A stretch of DNA of 64,000 nucleotides, taken from positions 868,001 to 932,000 of the forward strand of contig NC_018335.1 in assembly GCF_000234665.1 (NCBI RefSeq), written 5' to 3'. This DNA is from Leishmania mexicana MHOM/GT/2001/U1103 (lineage: Eukaryota > Euglenozoa > Kinetoplastea > Trypanosomatida > Trypanosomatidae). Below the pieces are notes generated by a model, which saw only the letters and a list, made by a program, of their open reading frames with translations, searched no databases and was not told the origin of the DNA. The position numbers and the translations under genes are program-made. Below are positions 12,284 through 21,491 of the stretch, one piece after another (within the stretch, counting starts at the first letter, position 1; each line of letters opens with the position of its first letter).

Positions 12284-13085
12284 CCTCCTCGCGCTGCCTC
12301 GCGTTTTGAGGTATCTTTATCTTCTTTTCCCAATAAAAAAAATACCTAACAGCGACAGTCCCACCAGATGATGCACCGCCTCCCCTATGCGACTTGCTCT
12401 TCTGCTGTCTGCCTTCCAGCACGTGATGGATGGGTGGCTGCGGCAGAAGAGAAGCGAAGGAAAATGGAGAGAGAGAGAAGAGGCGCAGCAGACAAACGGA
12501 AGCGTGTGCTTGTCTGCGTGTCTGCGTCGTCGTGTGAGCTTGCGCGTGGAGAGTGTTCTCAGATGGGCGTGGGCGCGTGCACGGGTCCTTTTGCTACGTG
12601 GCACACCGAAGAGAAAGAGCTCAGCACCGAAGTCGGAAACACCAACGCGAGTCGCGGTTCTTCGTTTGCTTGTTCGCCTCTTCTCTTGTGTGCCGTAAAA
12701 CACGCACGCGCGCACACGCGAAAAAAAAGGTAAAAAGAAGGACGAAGCAAAACGGGGGAGCGCGAGCAGGCGAGAGCGAACACGCCAATAAAACGAATTA
12801 AGACGCGGAAGTGGGCGGGTGACCGGCGAAGTTGGCGGAGTGTACGTCCGCGTACCTCTTGTGTCATGTGCGAGGGAGATAGAGCAAGAGATTGGGGAAG
12901 GGGGCGGTGAGCAAAGGAAGGAACGTGAAAGGTGAAGGAAAGCCAGAAGGACGCATGCCTCAGCAGCGAGCGTACACAACAGCAAGGCTGCCAATACACT
13001 CGCGCACAGTACGAGAGAGTGACAAAGACCCGAATGGAGTGGAAGCAAAGTCCAACCAAGAAAACAAAAGATTTCGTTTTTTTTC

Positions 13086-13691
13086 TTTTTTCGGCGTGTC
13101 CATTTCTCTGCCACAGAACGTGCGGCCAACTCTGCCAGGCCCGCCACAGGCCCCCGTCGCCTGGTGCGAGGCAGCACAAGACACGCAAGACAGCAATGCG
13201 CCAACTCACCCATCTGAGCACCGCGCCTGCCTCCAACCGCCACCCACACACCCGCATCGCAGGCCGTCCACCTGGTGCATCCCTCAGAGTGGCTTAGGCC
13301 ACCATCGCCCGTGGGCAGCGAGGGCCGGCGGTGGGCCACGGCGTTCGAGCCGCGCGGGCACTCTTGCCTACCATATGGGCGGTGCACACGTGCTCACTGT
13401 CGCGGGTCGCCCCGACGCAGCGCCACCCACGACATGAGCGCCGACATCAGCAGCAATGCATCGCTCGCACTCCCCTACGTCGTTGGCGCTTCACCCGGCC
13501 ACCACCAGAGGTGGTGCGGCATTGGCAGCGATAGGGGGTTGCCTGGCTTCCCTCCCCCACACAGCGAGAGTGGGGGTGGGGGTGCACTGGGCAGTGAGAC
13601 ATCACGCACGGAGGCATGTCCTCCACCCCTCCGCCTCCCTCCCGTCATTCGGAAAGGCAAGAGAAAACGGGAACACGAAATACAAAAGAAA
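13086..13691 (+). mobile_element. SIDER-like retroposon, copy A2
   Basis: Reads the same as 4520-5125 over 606 bp at a constant offset of 8566 bp. The flanks differ on both sides immediately outside the block, so the duplicated unit is the element itself and not a larger segment. It has the same orientation as copy A1 and is antisense to the genes if the A-rich end is the tail. No target-site duplication can be defined with confidence because both edges are homopolymeric. Confidence 0.7.
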
Positions 13692-15250
13692 ATGTTGAGT
13701 AGCAGAAGAGGAGCTGCAAAGGTGCAGAGAGCGCGCGCTTGCCAATGAACGGCTGCGGATGCTGATCGGAAGTGTGACGGTGAAAAATGCGAAGGAACGT
13801 GAAAGCCGAACACTAACAGACGGCGAGAAAAGGAAAAGGATACGAAGGGGAGGTGGAATCGCAGAGGAAGCAAACAACAGAGCACGGGTGAAGCGCGGCG
13901 TCGATGCAGGGAGGACGGTGGTGGGGTTCGCGTGAAAAGGGAGGGAGAGAAAAGGAGATTGTGCGCGCGCACTTACCGTTTTACCTTGGTGCCTGTTTGT
14001 AAGGGCGGCGGGAGAGGGCCGAGATGGGCGAAGGCGGAATGCAGGAAAGTTCATAGAGAGAGAGACGAGGTGCCTAGAGGGAGGAGGTAGAGCTGGGAAA
14101 AGGAACCGGCAAAGAAGGCCCTTCTGCGCCTTTGGTCGCTGAGAAAGATGCCCCCCTCCCGCCTTCACGGCTATACGCGCACAGAAGGAACAAGAGTAGC
14201 ACCGCACCCAGCACCAGGGCGCTCTCTCTGGAGGTGGCATCCGTTTATCCGAATGCGCAGGACGTGCAGCAGCACAGACCGTCAGGCGAGAGCAGAATCA
14301 TGCCGTGATGAGGAGTTGGGGTCAGGAGAGAGGAAAGTCACACGGAGAGAAGGAATCCCCCGGCGCGATTGTTTGCCCTTCACTTCTCCTTTCCCGCCGC
14401 TCACAAGCAAGGCATGTGCGCGTGGCTTGCTGAGCAAAGACATCTATCGGCCCCATGCGAGACCCGAGATGCGGTGCCGGCATACACTCGGGACTCATAC
14501 GTTGTATTGCTTCCGTGATAGCGCAATGCTCCTGTTCGGTGCGCGTATGTGGCTCACGCGAGAGTCCTCACTCTGATTCCCTTGTGGAGCCCCCCTGCGT
14601 ATGCCTGATGAAGGGCTGTGCCGGGGGGGGAAGGGGAAGGGTGTTGGGAGAGGAGGGCATGGGGGTCGGTGTGGGTGAGCGAGTGGGGGAAGCACGCGCA
14701 AGTATCATCCTAGGCACGGACACACACGTACAAGTGTAAAAAAAAAGATATATCACGTCATATCCGGCAAAACAAGGAGGGCTCGGCGCACCAAGAAGAG
14801 GAGACGAGAGTGGAGATGGTGGGGAATGTGAACACTCGAGCAGCGATGCCCTCCTTCCAGACACGCACGCGCACACGCATACACATACATATATATAAAA
14901 TAAGGAAAATAATGGAAGAAACAGGGAGAGGAGACGAACCTTCTCTGTGGGCGGGCGGGCGGGAGAGGGGGGGGGGGCAGAGGAGAGGGACCGGAGATGA
15001 AGAAAGAGGAAGACGCCAAGTACTCGAAGTGACCACGCGACCCATGCCTCCCTCTTCAGGTAAAGGTGCATCACACTACAGCGGTGAGGAGCGGCCAGGG
15101 GCACTTGAGTTGACCAGGTGCCGCTGACTCTACTCCGGGACGTCTGCATGCGTCTGCCTTCCTCTTCTGTCCTCCGGCGTCAGCCTCTCCGAAACCTCCT
15201 CACCTCATCTGTAACGCTATAGACAAGAGAAAGTCGTGGAGGGAGCGACT

Positions 15251-15814
15251 TTACTCCGCATCATCTGCCTCACCGCCAGCTGCTGAGTCCTGGTCGCTCG
15301 CCTCTCCCTCCAGGTCCAACCACACACTCTCTACCTTCTTTGCCAGTCTCACCAAAATCTGCTGCGTCTTCGGCTTCACCTTTGTTGAGCTCCTGTCCTT
15401 GTCAATCCGCTTCGACAGGCGGATCGAGAGGCTCTTCGCGCGCGTCCTCCCCACCTCATCCGAAGTGGCGAAGGTGACCTTGAAGGAGTTTCCGGTGAAG
15501 GTCGCCTCGATAGAGCCCTCGTCCAGTGTTCCGCCCTCCGGCGCGACGGCGTCGATGTACACTGACACAAACTTGTCCCCGTCGCACCAGCTGTACTTGG
15601 ACACAGACACCGTCGGCACAGCAGGCGCAGCCACGGCCCGAGTATCGTCCTTGGAAACAAGGTACGGCGTAGGCATCGGTGCAACATCGCCAACCTTCGC
15701 TCGGTCCTTTTCGTGTTGGTGCCAGTAATAGTACGAGTTCGCCTTGCTCTTCACGCTGGCCGGGGCAGGAGCGTGCGCCGTGTCCTGCGTGACTTGCTGC
15801 TCCTCAGTCGACAT
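15251..15814 (-). CDS. CS-domain protein, CacyBP/SIP-like
   Basis: Predicted 187 residues, starting at the ATG at 15814 (MSTEEQQV); the open frame extends upstream only to a non-ATG codon. A short N-terminal segment (SYYYWHQHEKDRAKVGDVAP) precedes a CS domain at about residues 67-160. The opening KYSWCDGDKFVSVYI and the closing KTQQILVRLAKKVESVWLDL are typical of the calcyclin-binding protein/Siah-interacting branch of p23-like folds. The tail is acidic (GGEADDAE). CS-domain proteins act as co-chaperones or scaffolds, often with HSP90 or ubiquitin ligases; the partner here is unknown. The C-terminal SGS region of animal CacyBP is missing, so this is a shorter version. Family call is good, function is inference. 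Confidence 0.72.
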   Translation of the reverse strand: MSTEEQQVTQDTAHAPAPASVKSKANSYYYWHQHEKDRAKVGDVAPMPTPYLVSKDDTRAVAAPAVPTVSVSKYSWCDGDKFVSVYIDAVAPEGGTLDEGSIEATFTGNSFKVTFATSDEVGRTRAKSLSIRLSKRIDKDRSSTKVKPKTQQILVRLAKKVESVWLDLEGEASDQDSAAGGEADDAE

Positions 15815-17093
15815 ATTGGCGCGCAGTCGCGTACGTGAGCGTGAATCGGCAAGTAGTAATAGAGAGAAGACTGACACCGTCGATTGATACAGTTTAGCCA
15901 AGTGGCGAGAAGGAAAAAAAAACTAAAAAAAACAGAAGGATTGCCTCTGTGGGTGCGTCGGGGCGAAGGGGTGAGGGACCAAAGCAAGAGCGCACCTGTG
16001 GGGGTACGTGTATGTGTCTGTGTCTTGCCGACGGCCGTAGGAGCTGTTAGAGAGGGGGAGAGAGCAGGAGGAGCGGGGGGGCGATGATTATTGTTGTCCT
16101 TCGCGCGGCCGTAGCGGGCGATAGAGTTACTCGACGTGTGTGTTGGTGCGTCGGCGCAAGAATGGACGCGCATGGAAGAACGATAAAGGAGATATAGGAG
16201 GGGTTAGTCCGCCGCGAGAGAGAGAAGGGTGGATGGGTGGGTGGAGGCAAGGGAGAACGAAAGTTGATGTGGCACAGCGACGAAAAAAAATGCGGACGCA
16301 GGATAGTCGATGACGCCATTGTTGCCAATAGGAGCCATATGGCCGGCGCACATGCAGGAAATCCACAGGATAAGCCTTGTGATGTGTGAGTGCAAGGGGT
16401 TGGGGAACTCCATGCGTGTGTGTGTGTGTGTGTGTGTGTCTGCTGCTGCCGCAGCAGCAGCTCAAGACGAGTGTGTGAAGTCCGTTGTCGAGCCCCCTTG
16501 CAGTCTATTTCGTGGCGCATGCCGTGAAAGACAAAAAGCAAGATCATCCTCTCCCTACCCTGTCCCCAACTATCGATCTCGCAGCCTTCCACGACACATG
16601 TAGCACCTCGGGCTTACCTCGCGTCTCGAGAAGCGAGGGATGAAGCTAAAAGTCAGTAGCAGGCGAGTCCTCCCCCCCCCACCACCACCACCCTGCTGGA
16701 GCCTGCTGTAAGGAAGGGGCATCTGTTTCTTGGTTGTTTGACGGGTAGCACAGGGATACATCAACGCGTACGTACACAATCACAGGAAGAAAAACACGTC
16801 CGACCCTGTAGAACCGAGAACAGGAGCGCTAGCTGGCAGCCAGAGATGGCGATAGACTTCAGGTCCGCCGAGACGGCGGTCTGTCAACCGCGGCCCGGCA
16901 TCATACCTCGCGCCTCAACACGGAAGCAATGCAACGACCGCGAACAAGAAAAAAGAAGCACAACCGTTAGCCGCACGTGGCACGTTTCACGGAACACTCC
17001 GATAGATGCACGCAACATCTACACTAGAGCCAGTCCTGTGAACGCGTGCGCGTGTGCGTCGGCGGCACGTATTCGTCGGCCTATGAGGCCGGA
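15815..17093. other. Intergenic region, 1.3 kb
   Basis: Holds the 3' UTR of the repeat-protein gene and the upstream region of the CS-domain gene, with a GT tract at about 16415-16439. The A-rich plus-strand run at 15908-15938 gives a U-rich tract in the transcript, and an AG follows near 15870, a plausible splice acceptor for the CS-domain gene. No gene seen. Confidence 0.5.
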
Positions 17094-20000
17094 CTACCAA
17101 TCCTCATCCCATTTGTCGTCATCTTCGAGTTGCACTTGGCGCTTCGATTGCCTGCTCACCGCGGAAGGACTAGAGAAGACGCTCTTCTGAGGTGCAGATC
17201 TCACGCCCACTGCGCCAGACACAGAAGTGGCGGCGGCGCCGTAAGGTCTACTCATACTGCTACTACTGCCGATAGAGCCGCGAGGTTCGAATGCGGATAC
17301 GGGCGTTCCTCCGTCCGGCGCCACTCGCACAGGCGGCGATTTCTTACGCAAACTCATTCCGCCTAGCCGACGGCCCGCAGTGGGAGTGGCCACCTCTGTT
17401 ACTCCGACCTGCTGCACACCAGACACTGGCGTTATCGGCGGCGAGAGCTTCTTGCGCGCCATCGGTGCATCCCGGTGGGCAGACGCTGGTGTGTACGCTT
17501 GCGCGTAGCCAGAGAGCGGCGATGACAAAAACGAGGGGTCGGCACCGCCCCAACTAGTGCGTCGTTGTGGGGAGCCGAGATACTTGGTGAACTGAGCCAT
17601 GTTGACCTCCTCGAACCCGTCATCTTCGCCCCACCCGTCATCGTCAATTGCTGTCTCCACACGCGGCGGCATGACACTATGGCTGGAGGACGGCGTGCGC
17701 ATCCCTTTTTGCATCAACTGTGCACCCATGATCACTTCGCCATACAGTGATACAGAGACCTCCTGGGCCTCCCTCGATACCTTCGCCCGTGCCACACTCT
17801 CGTCTGCCTCCAATACACCGACCACTTCACGGGCAAGGCGCTCCTCCTCCGCCTGCTGCTCCAGGCGTGCCTGCTCCGCCGCCGCCTCACGGGCAAGACG
17901 CTCCTCCTCCGCCTGCCGCTCCAGGCGTGCCTGCTCCGCCGCCGCCTCACGGGCAAGGCGCTCCTCCTCCGCCTGCCGCTCCAGCCGTGCCTGCTCCGCC
18001 GCCGCCTCACGGGCAAGACGCTCCTCCTCCGCCTGCTGCTCCAGGCGTGCCTGCTCCGCCGCCGCCTCACGGGCAAGGCGCTCCTCCTCCGCCTGCCGCT
18101 CCAGGCGTGCCTGCTCCGCCGCCGCCTCACGGGCAAGGCGCTCCTCCTCCGCCTGCCGCTCCAGCCGTGCCTGCTCCGCCGCCGCCTCACGGGCAAGGCG
18201 CTCCTCCTCCGCCTGCCGCTCCAGCCGTGCCTGCTCCGCCGCCGCCTCACGGGCAAGGCGCTCCTCCTCCGCCTGCTGCTCCAGGCGTGCCTGCTCCGCC
18301 GCCGCCTCACGGGCAAGACGCTCCTCCTCCGCCTGCTGCTCCAGGCGTGCCTGCTCCGCCGCCGCCTCACGGGCAAGGCGCTCCTCCTCCGCCTGCCGCT
18401 CCAGGCGTGCCTGCTCCGCCGCCGCCTCACGGGCAAGGCGCTCCTCCTCCGCCTGCCGCTCCAGCCGTGCCTGCTCCGCCGCCGCCTCACGGGCAAGGCG
18501 CTCCTCCTCCGCCTGCCGCTCCAGCCGTGCCTGCTCCGCCGCCGCCTCACGGGCAAGGCGCTCCTCCTCCGCCTGCCGCTCCAGCCGTGCCTGCTCCGCC
18601 GCCGCCTCACGGGCAAGGCGCTCCTCCTCCGCCTGCTGCTCCAGGCGTGCCTGCTCCGCCGCCGCCTCACGGGCAAGGCGCTCCTCCTCCGCCTGCCGCT
18701 CCAGCCGTGCCTGCTCCGCCGCCGCCTCACGGGCAAGGCGCTCCTCCTCCGCCTGCCGCTCCAGGCGTGCCTGCTCCGCCGCCGCCTCACGGGCAAGACG
18801 CTCCTCCTCCGCCTGCTGCTCCAGCCGTGCCTGCTCCGCCGCCGCCTCACGGGCAAGACGCTCCTCCTCCGCCTGCTGCTCCAGGCGTGCCTGCTCCGCC
18901 GCCGCCTCACGGGCAAGGCGCTCCTCCTCCGCCTGCCGCTCCAGGCGTGCCTGCTCCGCCGCCGCCTCACGGGCAAGGCGCTCCTCCTCCGCCTGCTGCT
19001 CCAGCCGTGCCTGCTCCGCCGCCGCCTCACGGGCAAGACGCTCCTCCTCCGCCTGCTGCTCCAGGCGTGCCTGCTCCGCCGCCGCCTCACGGGCAAGGCG
19101 CTCCTCCTCCGCCTGCCGCTCCAGCCGTGCCTGCTCCGCCGCCGCCTCACGGGCAAGGCGCTCCTCCTCCGCCTGCTGCTCCAGGCGTGCCTGCTCCGCC
19201 GCCGCCTCACGGGCAAGGCGCTCCTCCTCCGCCTGCCGCTCCAGGCGTGCCTGCTCCGCCGCCGCCTCACGGGCAAGGCGCTCCTCCTCCGCCTGCCGCT
19301 CCAGCCGTGCCTGCTCCGCCGCCGCCTCACGGGCAAGGCGCTCCTCCTCCGCCTGCTGCTCCAGGCGTGCCTGCTCCGCCGCCGCCTCACGGGCAAGGCG
19401 CTCCTCCTCCGCCTGCCGCTCCAGCCGTGCCTGCTCCGCCGCCGCCTCACGGGCAAGGCGCTCCTCCTCCGCCTGCTGCTCCAGCCGTGCCTGCTCCGCC
19501 GCCGCCTCACGGGCAAGACGCTCCTCCTCCGCCTGCCGCTCCAGCCGTGCCTGCTCCGCCGCCGCCTCACGGGCAAGGCGCTCCTCCTCCGCCTGCCGCT
19601 CCAGGCGTGCCTGCTCCGCCGCCGCCTCACGGGCAAGGCGCTCCTCCTCCGCCTGCCGCTCCAGGCGTGCCTGCTCCGCCGCCGCCTCACGGGCAAGACG
19701 CTCCTCCTCCGCCTGCTGCTCCAGGCGTGCCTGCTCCGCCGCCGCCTCACGGGCAAGGCGCTCCTCCTCCGCCTGCCGCTCCAGGCGTGCCTGCTCCGCC
19801 GCCGCCTCACGGGCAAGGCGCTCCTCCTCCGCCTGCTGCTCCAGCCGTGCCTGCTCCGCCGCCGCCTCACGGGCAAGACGCTCCTCCTCCGCCTGCTGCT
19901 CCAGGCGTGCCTGCTCCGCCGCCGCCTCACGGGCAAGACGCTCCTCCTCCGCCTGCTGCTCCAGGCGTGCCTGCTCCGCCGCCGCCTCACGGGCAAGGCG

Positions 20001-21491
20001 CTCCTCCTCCGCCTGCCGCTCCAGGCGTGCCTGCTCCGCCGCCGCCTCACGGGCAAGGCGCTCCTCCTCCGCCTGCTGCTCCAGCCGTGCCTGCTCCGCC
20101 GCCGCCTCACGGGCAAGACGCTCCTCCTCCGCCTGCCGCTCCAGGCGTGCCTGCTCCGCCGCCGCCTCACGGGCAAGGCGCTCCTCCTCCGCCTGCCGCT
20201 CCAGCCGTGCCTGCTCCGCCGCCGCCTCACGGGCAAGGCGCTCCTCCTCCGCCTGCTGCTCCAGCCGTGCCTGCTCCGCCGCCGCCTCACGGGCAAGACG
20301 CTCCTCCTCCGCCTGCTGCTCCAGGCGTGCCTGCTCCGCCGCCGCCTCACGGGCAAGGCGCTCCTCCTCCGCCTGCTGCTCCAGCCGTGCCTGCTCCGCC
20401 GCCGCCTCACGGGCAAGACGCTCCTCCTCCGCCTGCTGCTCCAGCCGTGCCTGCTCCGCCGCCGCCTCACGGGCAAGGCGCTCCTCCTCCGCCTGCCGCT
20501 CCAGGCGTGCCTGCTCCACGGTGGAAGGTGGCGTCTGTGATGGAGATGCGTGTGCAACGGCAGGATTTGCCTCGCTGGGAGTGGAGTCGAAGTCGTGGAG
20601 AGTAGCGTTAGCGGCAGCGGTTGCTGAAGAGGCGGTAAACGGCCTAAACTGAGGTATGTAGGAATCAAGAGGCACAGCAGCAACCCCGCTCTCTACGGAG
20701 GACGTATAAGAAGGTTTACTAGGGGATGCAGCAGTGGGCTGGTGCGCGGTTGAGGTCACCTCATCGGGTGCCGTAGAGCTGACGTGTGCCGGCTGCATGC
20801 CTACTTCGACGGGGAGTATGGCGGGGAGAGATTTGAGTAAGTCGTAGCGCTCGTCTTCGAGAAGGCGTCCGCGAGCGGCGATAGCGGCCATTGGCTGGGT
20901 GGAGGCGCGTCGAATGATATCCATTTGGGTGCGCAGCGCCATCACAGTTGCCATATGCTCTGGTGTAGAAGAGGTGTCGGCGAAGCGGGCCTGCAACAAA
21001 TCTTGACAGACGATGAGGCGGCGGTTCACTGTTCGATCCCACCACTCATAGCACCCCGCATAGTCTTTCGTGTGCGCAATTTGCTCTTCAATGCCGAGGC
21101 TCAAGAGAAAATTCGCCTCGTCGAGCGCTTGATGCGTGCGATCGGTCGCGTGCGTGATGGCATCTATGAGAAGCTCCAAGAGCTCGTCCTCTGATAGGGA
21201 CGCGCGCGCCTCTGCTGTCAAGGTAAAAAGCGGTGGAACAGCCTCCTCCCGAAGCGAGGCGGCTTCGTCGAAGGCTTGGCGAAGGACCTTACTGGCCGTC
21301 TGGTCAACCTTGCGCCATAAGCGAAGCAGCCCAGTTGTCAATTGATCCACCGTCACCTCAAAGCCTATCTCCTTCGCATTCGCCGTCGTAGACGTGGCGG
21401 TGGTGGTGGAGCTAGCTGCGCTGCTCGTGCTGGGAGGAGGTGCGACTACCTGCCGCACTGACTCCCGTACATCGTTCAGAAAGCTCCACAT
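17094..21491 (-). CDS. Giant tandem-repeat protein with 45 copies of a 20-residue coiled-coil repeat
   Basis: Predicted 1465 residues, ATG at 21491, TAG at 17094. I do not recognise the family. Residues 1-325 form a non-repetitive N-terminal region that is largely helical, with FEVTVDQLTTGLLRLWRKVD near 45 and CYEWWDRTVNRRL near 147. Residues about 326-1222 are 45 tandem copies of a unit reading EQARLE[Q/R]QAEEERLAREAAA, a highly charged, Ala-rich sequence expected to form a long straight helix or coiled coil. The C-terminal 240 residues are Ser/Pro-rich with two acidic tryptophan clusters, DDDGWGEDDGFEE and the final DDDKWDEDW, like short motifs that bind adaptor or trafficking proteins. Large repeat proteins of this composition are common in trypanosomatids, where they are often cytoskeletal and strongly antigenic; that is family knowledge and not shown here. 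The gene itself looks intact. Confidence 0.85.
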   Translation of the reverse strand: MWSFLNDVRESVRQVVAPPPSTSSAASSTTTATSTTANAKEIGFEVTVDQLTTGLLRLWRKVDQTASKVLRQAFDEAASLREEAVPPLFTLTAEARASLSEDELLELLIDAITHATDRTHQALDEANFLLSLGIEEQIAHTKDYAGCYEWWDRTVNRRLIVCQDLLQARFADTSSTPEHMATVMALRTQMDIIRRASTQPMAAIAARGRLLEDERYDLLKSLPAILPVEVGMQPAHVSSTAPDEVTSTAHQPTAASPSKPSYTSSVESGVAAVPLDSYIPQFRPFTASSATAAANATLHDFDSTPSEANPAVAHASPSQTPPSTVEQARLERQAEEERLAREAAAEQARLEQQAEEERLAREAAAEQARLEQQAEEERLAREAAAEQARLEQQAEEERLAREAAAEQARLEQQAEEERLAREAAAEQARLERQAEEERLAREAAAEQARLERQAEEERLAREAAAEQARLEQQAEEERLAREAAAEQARLERQAEEERLAREAAAEQARLEQQAEEERLAREAAAEQARLEQQAEEERLAREAAAEQARLEQQAEEERLAREAAAEQARLERQAEEERLAREAAAEQARLEQQAEEERLAREAAAEQARLERQAEEERLAREAAAEQARLERQAEEERLAREAAAEQARLERQAEEERLAREAAAEQARLEQQAEEERLAREAAAEQARLERQAEEERLAREAAAEQARLEQQAEEERLAREAAAEQARLERQAEEERLAREAAAEQARLERQAEEERLAREAAAEQARLEQQAEEERLAREAAAEQARLERQAEEERLAREAAAEQARLEQQAEEERLAREAAAEQARLEQQAEEERLAREAAAEQARLERQAEEERLAREAAAEQARLEQQAEEERLAREAAAEQARLEQQAEEERLAREAAAEQARLERQAEEERLAREAAAEQARLERQAEEERLAREAAAEQARLEQQAEEERLAREAAAEQARLERQAEEERLAREAAAEQARLERQAEEERLAREAAAEQARLERQAEEERLAREAAAEQARLERQAEEERLAREAAAEQARLEQQAEEERLAREAAAEQARLEQQAEEERLAREAAAEQARLERQAEEERLAREAAAEQARLERQAEEERLAREAAAEQARLERQAEEERLAREAAAEQARLEQQAEEERLAREAAAEQARLERQAEEERLAREAAAEQARLERQAEEERLAREAAAEQARLEQQAEEERLAREVVGVLEADESVARAKVSREAQEVSVSLYGEVIMGAQLMQKGMRTPSSSHSVMPPRVETAIDDDGWGEDDGFEEVNMAQFTKYLGSPQRRTSWGGADPSFLSSPLSGYAQAYTPASAHRDAPMARKKLSPPITPVSGVQQVGVTEVATPTAGRRLGGMSLRKKSPPVRVAPDGGTPVSAFEPRGSIGSSSSMSRPYGAAATSVSGAVGVRSAPQKSVFSSPSAVSRQSKRQVQLEDDDKWDEDW
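17821..20520. repeat. Tandem array, 45 x 60 bp, inside a coding region
   Basis: The period is exactly 60 bp and stays in phase over 2.7 kb. Every unit reads the same except at three biallelic sites: G/A in CAA[G/A]GCG or CAAGACG (silent Arg codon), T/C in CTG[C/T]CGCT-type codons (Gln or Arg), and G/C in CCAG[G/C]CG (silent Arg codon). By my count 21 units encode Gln and 24 Arg at the variable residue, and all eight combinations of the three sites occur. The outermost units differ only where they join unique sequence (ACCACTTCAC at the left, CTCCACG at the right). Confidence 0.95.

Larger units (their letters stand above)
7356..15250. other. Intergenic region, 7.9 kb, no gene seen
   Basis: This is the longest gene-free stretch of the window, between the CS-domain gene and the cyclin-like gene. 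It holds SIDER-like copy A2 (13086-13691) and TG/CA tracts at about 8049-8086, 10635-10662, 11592-11611 and 12251-12281. Most of 7370-10260 is purine-rich on the plus strand. The long minus ORFs here are Ser/Phe/Leu/Cys-rich translations of pyrimidine tracts, and the one at 12317-13387 runs through the SIDER-like element. I see no motif or coding-like stretch that I can defend. Confidence 0.55.

Noticed and set aside
12317..13387. Minus-strand 356-codon ORF
   Set aside because: Its first third is antisense of SIDER-like copy A2 and recurs at 4471-4821; the rest is Ser/Arg/Phe-rich repeat translation.
17747..20605. Plus-strand 952-codon Pro-rich ORF
   Set aside because: Same shadow effect; starts at GTG and has no unique domain outside the array.
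17599..20652. Plus-strand 1017-codon ORF (Ser/Arg/Ala/Cys repeat)
   Set aside because: Shadow of the 60-bp array; the minus frame extends into unique sequence at both ends and has a normal start and stop.
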